Below, piece after piece: positions 1 through 7,988 of a DNA stretch of 46,329 nucleotides. The notes under the pieces are model-generated. The model was not told where the DNA came from, searched no databases, and saw nothing but the letters and a program-made list of their open reading frames with translations. Each line of letters opens with the position of its first letter. The first letter of the stretch is position 1. Source of the stretch: Solirubrobacterales bacterium 67-14 (GTDB lineage: Bacteria; Actinomycetota; Thermoleophilia; Solirubrobacterales; 70-9); NCBI GenBank assembly GCA_001897355.1, contig MKST01000011.1, positions 59,527 to 105,855 of the forward strand, written 5' to 3'. The translations under genes were made by a program, and so were the position numbers.

Positions 1-587
1 CCGCCGGTCGTCAACCCGGGCTCGAGCGATTCGAGCAGGGCGGCGAGTTTCGCTTCCAGCTCATCCGGCGTGCCGTCGTTCTCGATCACGGTATCGGCCC
101 GCTCGGCCTTCTCGGCCTGGCTCATCTGCCTCGCCTCACGGCCTTCGACGCCCTCGTGGCCACGGGAGCGGGCCCGCTCCTGTCGCAGGCCCTCGTGCGC
201 GACGATCGCCACCGTGTGGTCGAAGCGCCGGTGCATCTCCCCTTCGAAGAGCAGCGGGATCTCGGCCACCGCGAACTGGGTACCGGGCTCGGCGCGCTCC
301 AGCCAGTCGTGGATCTCCGCCCCGACCAGGGGGTGGATCTGCGCCTCCAGCCAGGCCAGTTCCTCGGGGTCGTTGAAGACCTTGGCCCCGACCACGCCGC
401 GGTCGACCCGGCCCTCGGGCGCGACCTCCTCGCCCCAGCGCTCCTTGAGGCGACTCAGCAGCGGCTCCCGGTCGAGCAGGTCGTGGACGACCTGGTCGGC
501 AGAGATCGTGGCCGCGCCGAGTCGCCCAAAGGCGCTCAGTGCCTCGGACTTACCGGCAGCTACGCCCCCGGTCAGCCCGATGGTCAG
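1..587 (-). CDS. coaE: dephospho-CoA kinase, C-terminus cut by window edge
   Basis: Phosphorylates the 3'-OH of dephospho-CoA with ATP, the last step of CoA synthesis, in the cytosol. Reading the minus strand from 587, the frame begins TIGLTGGVAAGKSEAL, a P-loop at about residues 4-14. It continues with the CoaE signatures ISADQVVHDLL and AEIPLLFEG and runs open to base 1, so the stop is missing. No ATG or GTG is suitably placed. The best start is CTG at 587-585, overlapping the rpsA stop (CTGA) with AAGGGGA about 8 nt upstream; this start is an inference. The tight overlap suggests translation coupled to rpsA, a common actinobacterial neighbour pair. Confidence 0.9.
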   Translation of the reverse strand, partial: MTIGLTGGVAAGKSEALSAFGRLGAATISADQVVHDLLDREPLLSRLKERWGEEVAPEGRVDRGVVGAKVFNDPEELAWLEAQIHPLVGAEIHDWLERAEPGTQFAVAEIPLLFEGEMHRRFDHTVAIVAHEGLRQERARSRGHEGVEGREARQMSQAEKAERADTVIENDGTPDELEAKLAALLESLEPGLTTG

Positions 588-2122
588 GACTGTTCTTCCC
601 CTTCGGGATCGTCACCCTCGGCGGCCTCTTCTTCAGCGGCCTCCCCGGTGATCTCCTCGGCTTCCTCGACCACGGCCTCCTCGGCAGCGGCTTCGTCGGC
701 TTCGGCTTCGATCTCGACCTCGGCTACCGCATCCTCGACCACCTCTTCGGGGGTCTCGTCCTCGGCTGCGGCCTCCTCGGCGGCGTCGGCCACTTCGGCC
801 TCAGCGATCGCCTCGTCGACGACGGCCTCAACTTCGGGCGCGGCCTCGTCGGCGGCGTCGGCCGGGGCTTCGGTCTCGGCTTCCTCGGTGAAGACTTCCT
901 CGGAGAGGCCCAGTTCCGGGGTCTCTTCCTCGGTCGCCGGCTGGCCCGAGGCGGCCGCGAGAGCAGCGCCAAGGTCCTTCAGCAGCATGTTCTGGCCTTC
1001 GACCCGCTTGATCGAGAGCGAAAGACGGCGACGCTCTTCGTCGATCTCGAGGATCTTGACGTTGAGGCTGGCGCCCAGTTCGACGACCTCGCTCGGGTTC
1101 TCGACGTGGTGGTCGGCCAGTTCCGAGATGTGGACCAGGCCCTCGACCCCGTCGAGGATCTCGACGAAGGCGCCGAAGGAGACGACCTTGGTGACCGTGC
1201 CCTCGAGCACGTCGCCGGAGCGGTACGTGCTGACCACGCGCTGCCACGGATCCTCCTGGGTCTGCTTGAGACCCAGCGAGATGCGCTGGCGGTCGCGGTC
1301 GATGTCGAGCACCTTGATCTTGACCGTGTCGCCGATCGCGACCACCTCGGACGGGTGGTTTACGTGGCTCCAGGAAAGCTCGGAGATGTGGATCAGGCCG
1401 TCGATGCCCTCGAGGTCCACGAAAGCACCGAAGTCGACGATGTTCGAGATCTTGCCCTCGACGACCTCGCCCGGCTGCAGCCGGTCCAGGATCTGATCGC
1501 GGACTTCCTTGCGCTCCTCTTCGAGCACGGCACGACGGGAAAGCACGACGTTGTTGCGGCTGCGGTTGAGCTCGATGACCTTGCATTCGAGCGTCTGGGA
1601 CATGAACTCGTCCAGGTTGTGGACCCGGCGGATGTCGACCAGCGAGGCGGGCAGGAAGCCGCGAATGCCGAGGTCGAGGATCAGGCCACCCTTGACGACC
1701 TCGATCACGTTGCCCTCGACCGGCTGGCCGGACTCGGCAGCGGCCTCGATCTTGCGCCAGGCCTTCTCGAAGCGGGCACGCTTCTTGGAAAGGATCAGTC
1801 GGCCTTCGGCATCTTCCTTGGTGACGACGAGGGCGTCGATCTCCTCGCCGAGCTCGACCTCTTCCGAGGTATCGACGTTCTTGCGGATCGAGAGCTCGGA
1901 GGCGGGGATTACACCTTCGGACTTGTAGCCGATGTCGAGCAGAACCTCGTCACGATCGATGCGGACGACTTTGCCGGTGACGACATCGCCTTCCTCGAAC
2001 GAAACGATGGTCGCTGCGTAGTTTGGAACGATCCGGCCGTCAACGTTGATGAGCAGGCCATTTGAGCCTTCGACCGGAACCCCCTCTGGGGCGGGTTGGA
2101 GTGTGGTTTCAGTGGTAGTCAC
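584..2122 (-). CDS. rpsA: 30S ribosomal protein S1
   Basis: Binds mRNA on the 30S subunit and helps translation initiation. Four S1 (OB-fold) repeats can be read at about residues 44-115, 132-200, 218-287 and 304-374; the third and fourth carry the typical DFGAFVDL/SFGAFVEI and GLIHISEL/GLVHISEL motifs. After residue 375 comes a tail of about 138 residues made almost only of Ala, Glu, Asp and Val, ending EGEEQS; the four-domain core plus acidic tail fits actinobacterial S1. The start is GTG at 2122, giving MTTTETT. I see no Shine-Dalgarno sequence and no well-spaced -10 for a leaderless start, so the start is less certain than the gene. Confidence 0.96.
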   Translation of the reverse strand: MTTTETTLQPAPEGVPVEGSNGLLINVDGRIVPNYAATIVSFEEGDVVTGKVVRIDRDEVLLDIGYKSEGVIPASELSIRKNVDTSEEVELGEEIDALVVTKEDAEGRLILSKKRARFEKAWRKIEAAAESGQPVEGNVIEVVKGGLILDLGIRGFLPASLVDIRRVHNLDEFMSQTLECKVIELNRSRNNVVLSRRAVLEEERKEVRDQILDRLQPGEVVEGKISNIVDFGAFVDLEGIDGLIHISELSWSHVNHPSEVVAIGDTVKIKVLDIDRDRQRISLGLKQTQEDPWQRVVSTYRSGDVLEGTVTKVVSFGAFVEILDGVEGLVHISELADHHVENPSEVVELGASLNVKILEIDEERRRLSLSIKRVEGQNMLLKDLGAALAAASGQPATEEETPELGLSEEVFTEEAETEAPADAADEAAPEVEAVVDEAIAEAEVADAAEEAAAEDETPEEVVEDAVAEVEIEAEADEAAAEEAVVEEAEEITGEAAEEEAAEGDDPEGEEQS

Positions 2123-2195
2123 AGTCCGGGGATGATGGCAGACCGAAGCCTATCCCGCGTACTAGCCGGAGAATCTCCCAACGTCCGGGTTGCAC

Positions 2196-2201
2196 TACCC
2201 T
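2196..2201 (+). promoter_or_regulatory. leaderless -10 (TACCCT) for the 2209 gene
   Basis: TACCCT fits TANNNT and ends 7 nt before the ATG at 2209. There is no Shine-Dalgarno sequence, so transcription probably starts at or next to the start codon. No clear -35 is visible. Confidence 0.5.
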
Positions 2202-2208
2202 CTTCCGG

Positions 2209-3369
2209 ATGGCGAAACGAGCTACGAAACGCGGCGAAGAGCGGACCGATCTGAGTGGTTCCCGAGACGTCCTGATCTGCGGAGCCAGCTTTGCCGGTCT
2301 GATGGCCGCCAGGCAACTGGCCGGTTCTGGCGCGGATGTGCTGGTCATCGACCGCTACGAGATCGGCGAGCGCCAGACTTCGGCCTGCGCGATTCCCACC
2401 GCCTGGCTCGAGGAGCTCGGCCTGATCGAATCCGAGAAGCAGCGTTTCGATTCGGTCCTGATCCACACAGCCCACGGCTCGATCCGCCTGCCGGTCCCGT
2501 GGTCCTTCTCCACCTTCGATTACCCCAGCCTCTGCGCGATGCTCTGGGACCAGTGCGACGCCGAGTTCGAGACCGCCAAGGTCAACGGCCGGGTCGCCCC
2601 CGGCATGCCCGCTCCCGAGGTGCCGCTGGCGATCGACACCGACCGCGGGGTGATCGAGGCGCCGCTGGTGGTCGATTCGCTCGGCTGGAAGCGGGTTCTG
2701 GCCGCCGGTGCCCACTACCAGCCGCCGGAGGCACCGCTTTCCCGCGGCCTGGAGGTCCATCCCCCGGGGGGCAACGAGGACCTCGAGGTCTTCATCAACC
2801 GGCGCTACGTCCCGGCCGGATACGGCTGGTCCTTCCCGGCCGGCGACGAGGTCCGGGTCGGGGTGGGATCCTTCGACCCCCACTTCCCGGTCCGTCCCAC
2901 CACCGACCTGATCGCCGACGACCTGGAGGTCGGGAAATCGGCCTACCAGGGCAACTGGATCCCCCACAAGCTGCGGCCCGCGACCGGGGACGGCATCTTC
3001 TTCGCCGGTGATTCGGCCGGCCACTGCTTCCCTCTCACCGCGGAAGGCATCCGCCCCGCCCTCTATTTCGGCGCCGCCCTCGGCATGGAACTGCGAGACG
3101 TGGTCGAAGGCAAGAAGACCCGCGAACAAGCCCTGTCCGGCTACGGCGACTTCAGCGCCGGCCACCAATGGGCCTTCGACTGGCTGCTCCGCGCCCAGAA
3201 GCTCCTGCCGAAGTTCCACCCCCGCCTAGTCAAGCCGACCCTCGCCGCCTCCTTCAGGACCGGCAGCTCAGGCGACTACGCCTTCAACAAGTACCTCGAC
3301 ATCGCCCCACCCGAATTCGCCGCCCTGGCCACCCGCGCGCTCGGAAACCGCGCCAAGGCCCCAGCCTGA
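2209..3369 (+). CDS. FAD-dependent oxidoreductase, geranylgeranyl-reductase-like
   Basis: A flavoprotein of the NAD(P)/FAD monooxygenase/geranylgeranyl reductase group. The N-terminus has a dinucleotide fold (DVLICGASFAGLMAARQL, about residues 21-38) followed by VLVIDRYEIGE. The second FAD motif, FFAGDSAGHCFPLTAEGIRPAL, is near residues 264-285. At 386 aa it is of normal length for the group. The reaction cannot be named from sequence: reduction of prenyl chains of quinones or lipids is the usual role, and lycopene-cyclase or halogenase-like roles are less likely. It stands alone, divergent from rpsA and converging on the next gene 10 bp away. An upstream TANNNT suggests a leaderless mRNA. 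Confidence 0.82.
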   Translation: MAKRATKRGEERTDLSGSRDVLICGASFAGLMAARQLAGSGADVLVIDRYEIGERQTSACAIPTAWLEELGLIESEKQRFDSVLIHTAHGSIRLPVPWSFSTFDYPSLCAMLWDQCDAEFETAKVNGRVAPGMPAPEVPLAIDTDRGVIEAPLVVDSLGWKRVLAAGAHYQPPEAPLSRGLEVHPPGGNEDLEVFINRRYVPAGYGWSFPAGDEVRVGVGSFDPHFPVRPTTDLIADDLEVGKSAYQGNWIPHKLRPATGDGIFFAGDSAGHCFPLTAEGIRPALYFGAALGMELRDVVEGKKTREQALSGYGDFSAGHQWAFDWLLRAQKLLPKFHPRLVKPTLAASFRTGSSGDYAFNKYLDIAPPEFAALATRALGNRAKAPA

Positions 3370-3379
3370 AAATCGAGGG

Positions 3380-4027
3380 TTACTGCCGGCAGACCCTGAC
3401 CCGGTGTGTCACGGCGGAAACCCTTCTGTTCTTGCACATACCTGGTTGGCGTGGTTGCCCGGTCACGCCGCCGACGATGACCATGTTCCAGATCAGGACG
3501 GTGCCGTCACAGTTGATCGCACCTTTGCCTTGGAATTGGAGCTTCCGACGCCACGGTGCTCGACCCCGCACTCGGCCCGTGTAGCCGAAGTCGGCGTAAC
3601 GCCCGTTCTGGCTCCTCGCGCCGCGATGGAGGATCGCCAGCGCGCCGAGCCTCAAGGGCAGGACACCGACCTGCCGCTTGAATTTCAAAAGACTCGCGGG
3701 CGTATGAGCAGCGAAGTATCCATTGCGCCGGTCGGCCCGGTCATACCTCTTGATCTCCGGAACCAGCCGTATAGGAGCGTATGTCGAGAATGCAAGGAAC
3801 TCCCCAGAGGTGAAAGCTCCGAGATCCTCGACTCCCGGCGAAGCGAGTGCGTTCGTGAACGCGGCCGCGGTGGCCGCTACGCGCTTGTCGCTGACGCAAG
3901 CATGAGGGTCGAGCGGTGAAGCCGGCTCCCCGGCCAGAGCCGGGCCACCAAGCGACGTGAGAACCAACGCGGCGACCCCCAGCGACGCGACGACCCCGAC
4001 GGCCTTCCCTAGCCAAGAGCTGAACAT
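3380..4027 (-). CDS. secreted hypothetical protein
   Basis: Not recognised. The 215-aa product starts with a clear signal peptide: a hydrophobic stretch at about residues 9-30, with likely cleavage after ALA-GEP near residue 32. The mature part has four cysteines, including CVSDKR near its start and three near the C-terminus (INCDGT, GMCKNR, RVCRQ), which suggests disulfides outside the cell. The segment AAAFTNALASPGVEDLGAFTSGEF resembles NTF2-like or lipoprotein-type helices, but no family can be assigned. It is a monocistronic gene with a TAGGCT -10 six nt before the ATG. Confidence 0.72.
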   Translation of the reverse strand: MFSSWLGKAVGVVASLGVAALVLTSLGGPALAGEPASPLDPHACVSDKRVAATAAAFTNALASPGVEDLGAFTSGEFLAFSTYAPIRLVPEIKRYDRADRRNGYFAAHTPASLLKFKRQVGVLPLRLGALAILHRGARSQNGRYADFGYTGRVRGRAPWRRKLQFQGKGAINCDGTVLIWNMVIVGGVTGQPRQPGMCKNRRVSAVTHRVRVCRQ

Positions 4028-4033
4028 GAATCC

Positions 4034-4039
4034 AGCCTA
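4034..4039 (-). promoter_or_regulatory. leaderless -10 (TAGGCT) for the 4027 gene
   Basis: Read on the minus strand, TAGGCT ends 6 nt before the ATG at 4027, the spacing expected if transcription starts on the A of the start codon. Confidence 0.55.
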
Positions 4040-4057
4040 CCCCGGTGGAGCATTGCC

Positions 4058-4106
4058 CGCTAGGTTCGATTTGCAGGCGCTATAGCCACCCAAATCGAAC
4101 CTAGCG
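4058..4106 (-). terminator. perfect 16-bp hairpin downstream of mmsA
   Basis: CGCTAGGTTCGATTTG at 4058-4073 is repeated as its exact reverse complement at 4091-4106, with a 17-nt loop that holds a small GGC/GCC stem. It starts 8 bp past the mmsA stop codon, so an intrinsic terminator is the simplest reading. It lacks a U-run on either strand, so a protein-binding palindrome is also possible. Confidence 0.6.
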
Positions 4107-4114
4107 CCGCGGGA

Positions 4115-5626
4115 TCAGTGTTCGACGAAGTAGCTGCCGTGGTCTTGGCCGCCGGAGAAGTAGCGGCTGGTGATCGTCTTCTTACGGGTGAAGAACTCGA
4201 CTCCGTCGGGACCGTGGGCGTGGAGGTCGCCAAGGAAGCTGGCCTTCCAGCCAGAGAAGGGGAAGAAGGCGACGGGGGCGGCGACGCCGATGTTGACGCC
4301 GATCATGCCGACCTCGACGTCGTGGCGGAACTTGCGGACCGCGGCGCCGGACTCGGTGAAGATCGAGACGCCGTTGCCGAACTGGCTGGCGTTGACCATC
4401 TCGATCGCCTCTTCGAGCGTGTCGACGTTGACGATCGCGATGACCGGGCCGAAGACCTCGTTCTGGATGATCGAGTCGGTCGGCTTCACGTTGTCGAGCA
4501 GGGTCGGCCCGACGTAGGAGGAACCTTCCGGTGCGTCCGGCAGCGGGGTACGGCCGTCGACCAGCACCTCGGCGCCTTCCTGGATCGCCTTGTCGATCCA
4601 GCCGCCGATCTGGTCCTGCGCATCGCAGGAGATGACCGGCCCGACGTCGGTGCCTTCGTCGAGGCCGTTGCCGACGTGGAGCTTCTTCGTCTCCTCGACC
4701 AGCTCCGGGATGACCCGGTCGCGGCCGGAGCCGACGGTGACGATCACCGAGCCGGCCATGCAGCGTTGGCCGGCAGCGCCGAAGCCAGAGCCGATCAGGC
4801 CCTTCACCGTCTGGTCGACCACCGCGTCGGGGCAGATCACCATGTGGTTCTTGGCCCCGCCGAGCGCCTGGACCCGCTTGCCGGTCTGAGCGGCCCGCTC
4901 GTAGACGAGCTTGGCCACAGGGGCGGAACCGACGAAGGAGATCGCGTCGATGTCGGGATGGTCGAGCATGCCCTCGACCACTTCGCGACTGCCGTTGACC
5001 AAGTTGACCACGCCGTCCGGCAGGTCGAGCTCGTCGATGATCCCGAAGACCATCTGCTGGGTCATCGGCACCTGCTCGGAGGGCTTGAGGACGATCGTGT
5101 TGCCGCAGGCGATCGCGAAGGGCACGAACCAGAACGGCACCATGGCCGGGAAGTTGAAGGGGGCGATGATGCCGCAGACCCCGACCGGCTGGCGGATCGT
5201 TTCCGCGTCCACCCCGCGGGCGACGTCTTCGAGCACCTTGCCCTGCATGGTGGTCGGGATCGCGGTCGCGGCCTCGACCATCTCGATCATCCGGCCGACT
5301 TCGGCGGTCGCGTCGGGCAGGGTCTTGCCCATCTCGGTGACGACACAGCGGGCGATCTCGTCCTTGCGGGCGTCGAGCTTCTCGCGCAGGACGAAAAGCA
5401 GCCTGGCCCGGGCGATGGTGCTGACCCCGCGCCAGGCCGGCAGCGCATCCTTCGCGGCGCGAACGGCTTCGTCGAGATGCGCGGCGGTCGAGAAGGGAAC
5501 TTGGGAGATCACCTCGCCGTTGGCGGGGTTGACCACGTCGTGGAGCTCGGCTCCGTCTGCCTCGACCCATTTTCCGCCGATGTAATTCTTCAGCGTGGTG
5601 GTTTCGGTCTGGGTCGTGACAGTCAT
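4115..5626 (-). CDS. mmsA: CoA-acylating methylmalonate-semialdehyde dehydrogenase
   Basis: Oxidises methylmalonate semialdehyde (and malonate semialdehyde) to propionyl-CoA or acetyl-CoA with NAD+ and CoA, in valine, beta-alanine or inositol breakdown. The 503-aa chain shows the family marks: IIAPFNFPAMVPFWF, LKPSEQVP for cofactor binding, the loop ALGGAKNHMV in place of the usual glutamate motif, and the catalytic cysteine in GQRCMAGS near residue 285. I chose the ATG at 5626 because GAGGAGG lies 5 nt upstream; a TTG 18 nt earlier would swallow that site. It is monocistronic, with a palindrome about 75 bp upstream and a hairpin after the stop. Malonate-semialdehyde activity could link it to beta-amino-acid catabolism, but the nearest such genes are 7 kb away. 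Confidence 0.93.
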   Translation of the reverse strand: MTVTTQTETTTLKNYIGGKWVEADGAELHDVVNPANGEVISQVPFSTAAHLDEAVRAAKDALPAWRGVSTIARARLLFVLREKLDARKDEIARCVVTEMGKTLPDATAEVGRMIEMVEAATAIPTTMQGKVLEDVARGVDAETIRQPVGVCGIIAPFNFPAMVPFWFVPFAIACGNTIVLKPSEQVPMTQQMVFGIIDELDLPDGVVNLVNGSREVVEGMLDHPDIDAISFVGSAPVAKLVYERAAQTGKRVQALGGAKNHMVICPDAVVDQTVKGLIGSGFGAAGQRCMAGSVIVTVGSGRDRVIPELVEETKKLHVGNGLDEGTDVGPVISCDAQDQIGGWIDKAIQEGAEVLVDGRTPLPDAPEGSSYVGPTLLDNVKPTDSIIQNEVFGPVIAIVNVDTLEEAIEMVNASQFGNGVSIFTESGAAVRKFRHDVEVGMIGVNIGVAAPVAFFPFSGWKASFLGDLHAHGPDGVEFFTRKKTITSRYFSGGQDHGSYFVEH

Positions 5627-5698
5627 GTGGCCTCCTCGGGGCAAGTTCGGGACTACTTCAGGCTAGCCCCGATCGGCACCCTTGAAAATGGACAGAGC

Positions 5699-5723
5699 GT
5701 CATCTCTCGATTCGAGATATGAC
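5699..5723. promoter_or_regulatory. 25-bp palindrome upstream of mmsA, likely operator
   Basis: The core TCTCGATTCGAGA is a perfect palindrome around one central T and extends outwards to GTCAT/ATGAC, with 11 of 12 arm positions matching. It lies 73-97 bp upstream of the mmsA start and about 40 bp past the stop of the META gene. A regulator site for mmsA is likeliest; a terminator for the META gene is the alternative. No regulator gene is adjacent. Confidence 0.5.
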
Positions 5724-5762
5724 GAAACGTTCAAAACCGACGAGAACGCCTCGCCGGATGGC

Positions 5763-6212
5763 TCAATCGGAAGTCAGGACGAGGCTGACCGGCTTGCCTT
5801 CGAGCACCAGATTGCCCTGGTCGAGCTTGTAGCCGATCTCGCCCTCGAGCACCGTCGTCACGTAGGTCTCGAGTTGGTTGGCCATGACATCGCAGGACTT
5901 CTTGGTCAGAGCGATGGCCCCGAAGGTGATCGTGCTCTCACCGACCTCGGCCTTCCCGGTTCCGCTGTTGCAGCCGGCGAACACGTTCACCGTGCCGTCG
6001 TCGAACTCGAAGGTCGGAGCCTTGAGGCTGCTCGGGATGCTGGTCGCCGCGCCGTTGGCCGCGATGTTCATCAGTTTCCAGGTCTGGCCTTCGACCTTGG
6101 CGGCATTGCCCGAGTCACCGTCGCCACCGCCGGAATCCGAGCCGCAGGCCACCACGCCGACGCCGAGCGCCATCACCAACAGGACCGCCAGCAATCTCCT
6201 CACCTGAATCAT
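5763..6212 (-). CDS. META-domain (HslJ-like) lipoprotein
   Basis: A small surface lipoprotein. Residues 1-23 are a lipoprotein signal peptide with lipobox GVVAC, followed by a Gly/Asp/Ser linker. The remaining ~110 residues match the META/HslJ fold: TWKLMNIAANG, then FEFDDGTVNVFAGCNSGTGK (the NxxxGC-type motif) and TFGAIALTKKSCD. HslJ in E. coli is linked to heat shock and novobiocin resistance, but the role of actinobacterial members is unknown. It is divergent from the MFS gene, 62 bp apart, and has a TAGGCT hexamer 7 nt before its ATG and no Shine-Dalgarno sequence. Confidence 0.82.
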   Translation of the reverse strand: MIQVRRLLAVLLVMALGVGVVACGSDSGGGDGDSGNAAKVEGQTWKLMNIAANGAATSIPSSLKAPTFEFDDGTVNVFAGCNSGTGKAEVGESTITFGAIALTKKSCDVMANQLETYVTTVLEGEIGYKLDQGNLVLEGKPVSLVLTSD

Positions 6213-6219
6213 GGGGTCA

Positions 6220-6225
6220 AGCCTA
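6220..6225 (-). promoter_or_regulatory. leaderless -10 (TAGGCT) for the META lipoprotein
   Basis: TAGGCT on the minus strand ends 7 nt before the ATG at 6212. Confidence 0.5.
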
Positions 6226-6262
6226 GGCGAAACCCGACGTGAAGGTTATGCGCCCAGCTGGG

Positions 6263-6268
6263 TACGTT
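6263..6268 (+). promoter_or_regulatory. leaderless -10 (TACGTT) for the MFS gene
   Basis: TACGTT ends 6 nt before the GTG at 6275. No ribosome-binding site is present, which supports the GTG as a leaderless start. Confidence 0.5.
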
Positions 6269-6274
6269 CTCTGA

Positions 6275-7561
6275 GTGACGTCCACCCCGGAGAAGGTCCA
6301 GCGGGTCTACCTGACCCTGATGCTGGGCAACACCCTGGCCGCCTCTTTCATCTGGGGGATAAACACGATCTTCCTGCTGGACGCGGGGTTGTCGAACCTC
6401 GAGGCGTTCGCCGCGAACGCGTTCTTCACGGCCGGCATGGTGCTCTTCGAGATCCCCACCGGAGTGGTCGCCGACACGATCGGCCGCCGGGTCTCGTACA
6501 TGGCCGGGACGCTCACCCTGATGGCGACGACCCTGCTCTACGTGATGCTGTGGGAGATCAGCGGACCGTTCTGGGCCTGGGCGCTGGTCTCGCTCCTGCT
6601 CGGCTTCGGATTCACCTTTTTCTCCGGCGCGGTCGAAGCCTGGCTGGTCGACGCGCTCGACGCGACCGGCTTCGTCGGCGACCTCGAGCAGATCTTCGGC
6701 CGAGGCCAGATCGTGACCGGGATCGGCATGCTGACCGGCTCGGTCGCCGGCGGTTACGTCGCCCAGGTGACCAGCCTCGGGGTGCCTTTCCTGATGCGGG
6801 CCGCCGTGCTGGTCCTGATGTTCTTCTTCGCCGGCTGGGCGATGAAAGACATCGGCTTCGAGCCCCGCCGGGGCGACGGCACCTTCAACGAGATGAAACA
6901 GATCACCGCCAACTCGATCGACTACGGCTGGCGGATCCCCTCGGTCAAGTGGATCATGCTGGCCGCGCCGTTCACCGCCGGGGTCAGCTTCTACGCCTTC
7001 TACGCGCTCCAGCCTTACCTGCTCGAGCTGGTCGGCGACCCCAACGCCTACGGGATCGCCGGGATCACCGCAGCCCTGGTCGCGGGTTCGCAGATCATCG
7101 GCGGCTTCCTGGCGCCGCGGATCAGGCGGATCTTCCGGCTGCGCACCTCCGCCCTGCTGCTCGCGGTCGGGGCCGGGGCCGTCACCCTCGGGCTGATCGG
7201 GGTGATCGAGGAGTTCTGGGTCGCGGTCGGGCTGATCGCGGTCTGGGCGATGCTGGGATCGGCCGCACTGCCGATCCGGCAGTCCTACATCAACGGGATG
7301 ATCCCATCGCAGCAACGAGCGACCATCCTCTCCTTCGACTCGATGCTCGGCTCGAGCGGCGGTGTCGTCGTGCAGCCGGTCCTGGGCCGGGTGGCCGATG
7401 CTTCGGGTTACGCGACCTCTTACCTCTACGGTGCGGTGATCACCTGCGTCGCCCTGCCCTTCATCGCCTTGTCCCGTCGCCAGCGGCCGCCGGCGGACGA
7501 GGCTACCGGCACCCCGGAGGCCGAAGGAACGGTCGAAGCCAGGCCCGAGAGCGCCGGCTAG
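6275..7561 (+). CDS. MFS transporter
   Basis: A 428-aa inner-membrane transporter of the major facilitator superfamily with about 12 hydrophobic segments. The loop between TM2 and TM3 carries the MFS signature EIPTGVVADTIGRRVSYMAG (about residues 65-85). A charged central loop (FEPRRGDGTFNEMKQ) separates the two halves. The C-terminal ~25 residues are hydrophilic (Pro, Glu, Ala). Substrate unknown; the pattern resembles drug/sugar efflux-type MFS proteins of actinobacteria. The start is GTG, supported by a -10 six nt upstream. It converges on the F420-type gene with a 1-bp gap. Confidence 0.88.
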   Translation: MTSTPEKVQRVYLTLMLGNTLAASFIWGINTIFLLDAGLSNLEAFAANAFFTAGMVLFEIPTGVVADTIGRRVSYMAGTLTLMATTLLYVMLWEISGPFWAWALVSLLLGFGFTFFSGAVEAWLVDALDATGFVGDLEQIFGRGQIVTGIGMLTGSVAGGYVAQVTSLGVPFLMRAAVLVLMFFFAGWAMKDIGFEPRRGDGTFNEMKQITANSIDYGWRIPSVKWIMLAAPFTAGVSFYAFYALQPYLLELVGDPNAYGIAGITAALVAGSQIIGGFLAPRIRRIFRLRTSALLLAVGAGAVTLGLIGVIEEFWVAVGLIAVWAMLGSAALPIRQSYINGMIPSQQRATILSFDSMLGSSGGVVVQPVLGRVADASGYATSYLYGAVITCVALPFIALSRRQRPPADEATGTPEAEGTVEARPESAG

Positions 7562-7562
7562 T

Positions 7563-7964
7563 TCAGGCCCGTTCGAGCAGGACGATCGGGATCTCCCGCT
7601 CGGTGGCCGCCTGGTACTCGTCGTAGGCGGGCCACTGCCCGACCATCTGTGGCCAGATCTCGGCCTTCTCGTCCGGGCTGGCAGTGCGGGCATTGGCGGT
7701 GAACCGGTCGGCCTTGACCTGGACTTCCACTTCCGGGTCAGCGGAGAGGTTCAGGTACCAGGCCGGCGGCTCATCCGCCCCGCCCTTCGAGGCGACGATC
7801 GCGTAGGCATCCCCGACCGGGTCGTAGATCAGGGGCGTGGTCCGCTTCTCGCCCGACTTTCGCCCCGTCGTGGTGAGCAGCAGGGTGTGCGTGCCCTGCC
7901 AGTCATGGCCTTCCTCACCATCTGTGGCCCGATAACGATTGACATGCTCCTGTCCGAACAGCAT
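7563..7964 (-). CDS. F420-dependent (Ddn/DUF385-type) deazaflavin oxidoreductase family protein
   Basis: A 133-aa split beta-barrel protein of the nitroreductase/deazaflavin-dependent family. Marks seen: TLLLTTTGRKSGEKRTTPLIYDPVGDAYAIVASKGGADEPPAWYLNLSADPEVEVQV, which is the family core (TGRKSG for the F420 phosphate, SKGG, and WYLNL). It probably uses reduced F420 to reduce quinones or other unsaturated compounds; the true substrate is unknown. This implies that the organism makes cofactor F420. Stand-alone gene, converging on the MFS gene; a TAGGTT hexamer lies 6 nt before the ATG. Confidence 0.88.
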   Translation of the reverse strand: MLFGQEHVNRYRATDGEEGHDWQGTHTLLLTTTGRKSGEKRTTPLIYDPVGDAYAIVASKGGADEPPAWYLNLSADPEVEVQVKADRFTANARTASPDEKAEIWPQMVGQWPAYDEYQAATEREIPIVLLERA

Positions 7965-7970
7965 GCCCTC

Positions 7971-7976
7971 AACCTA
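7971..7976 (-). promoter_or_regulatory. leaderless -10 (TAGGTT) for the 7964 gene
   Basis: TAGGTT on the minus strand ends 6 nt before the ATG at 7964. Confidence 0.55.
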
Positions 7977-7988
7977 GCCGCGGACCGG

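Noticed and set aside
539..2065. Long open frame opposite rpsA
   Set aside because: It is the mirror of the Ala/Glu-rich rpsA gene; its product is a low-complexity Leu/Gly/Asp sequence with no family match.
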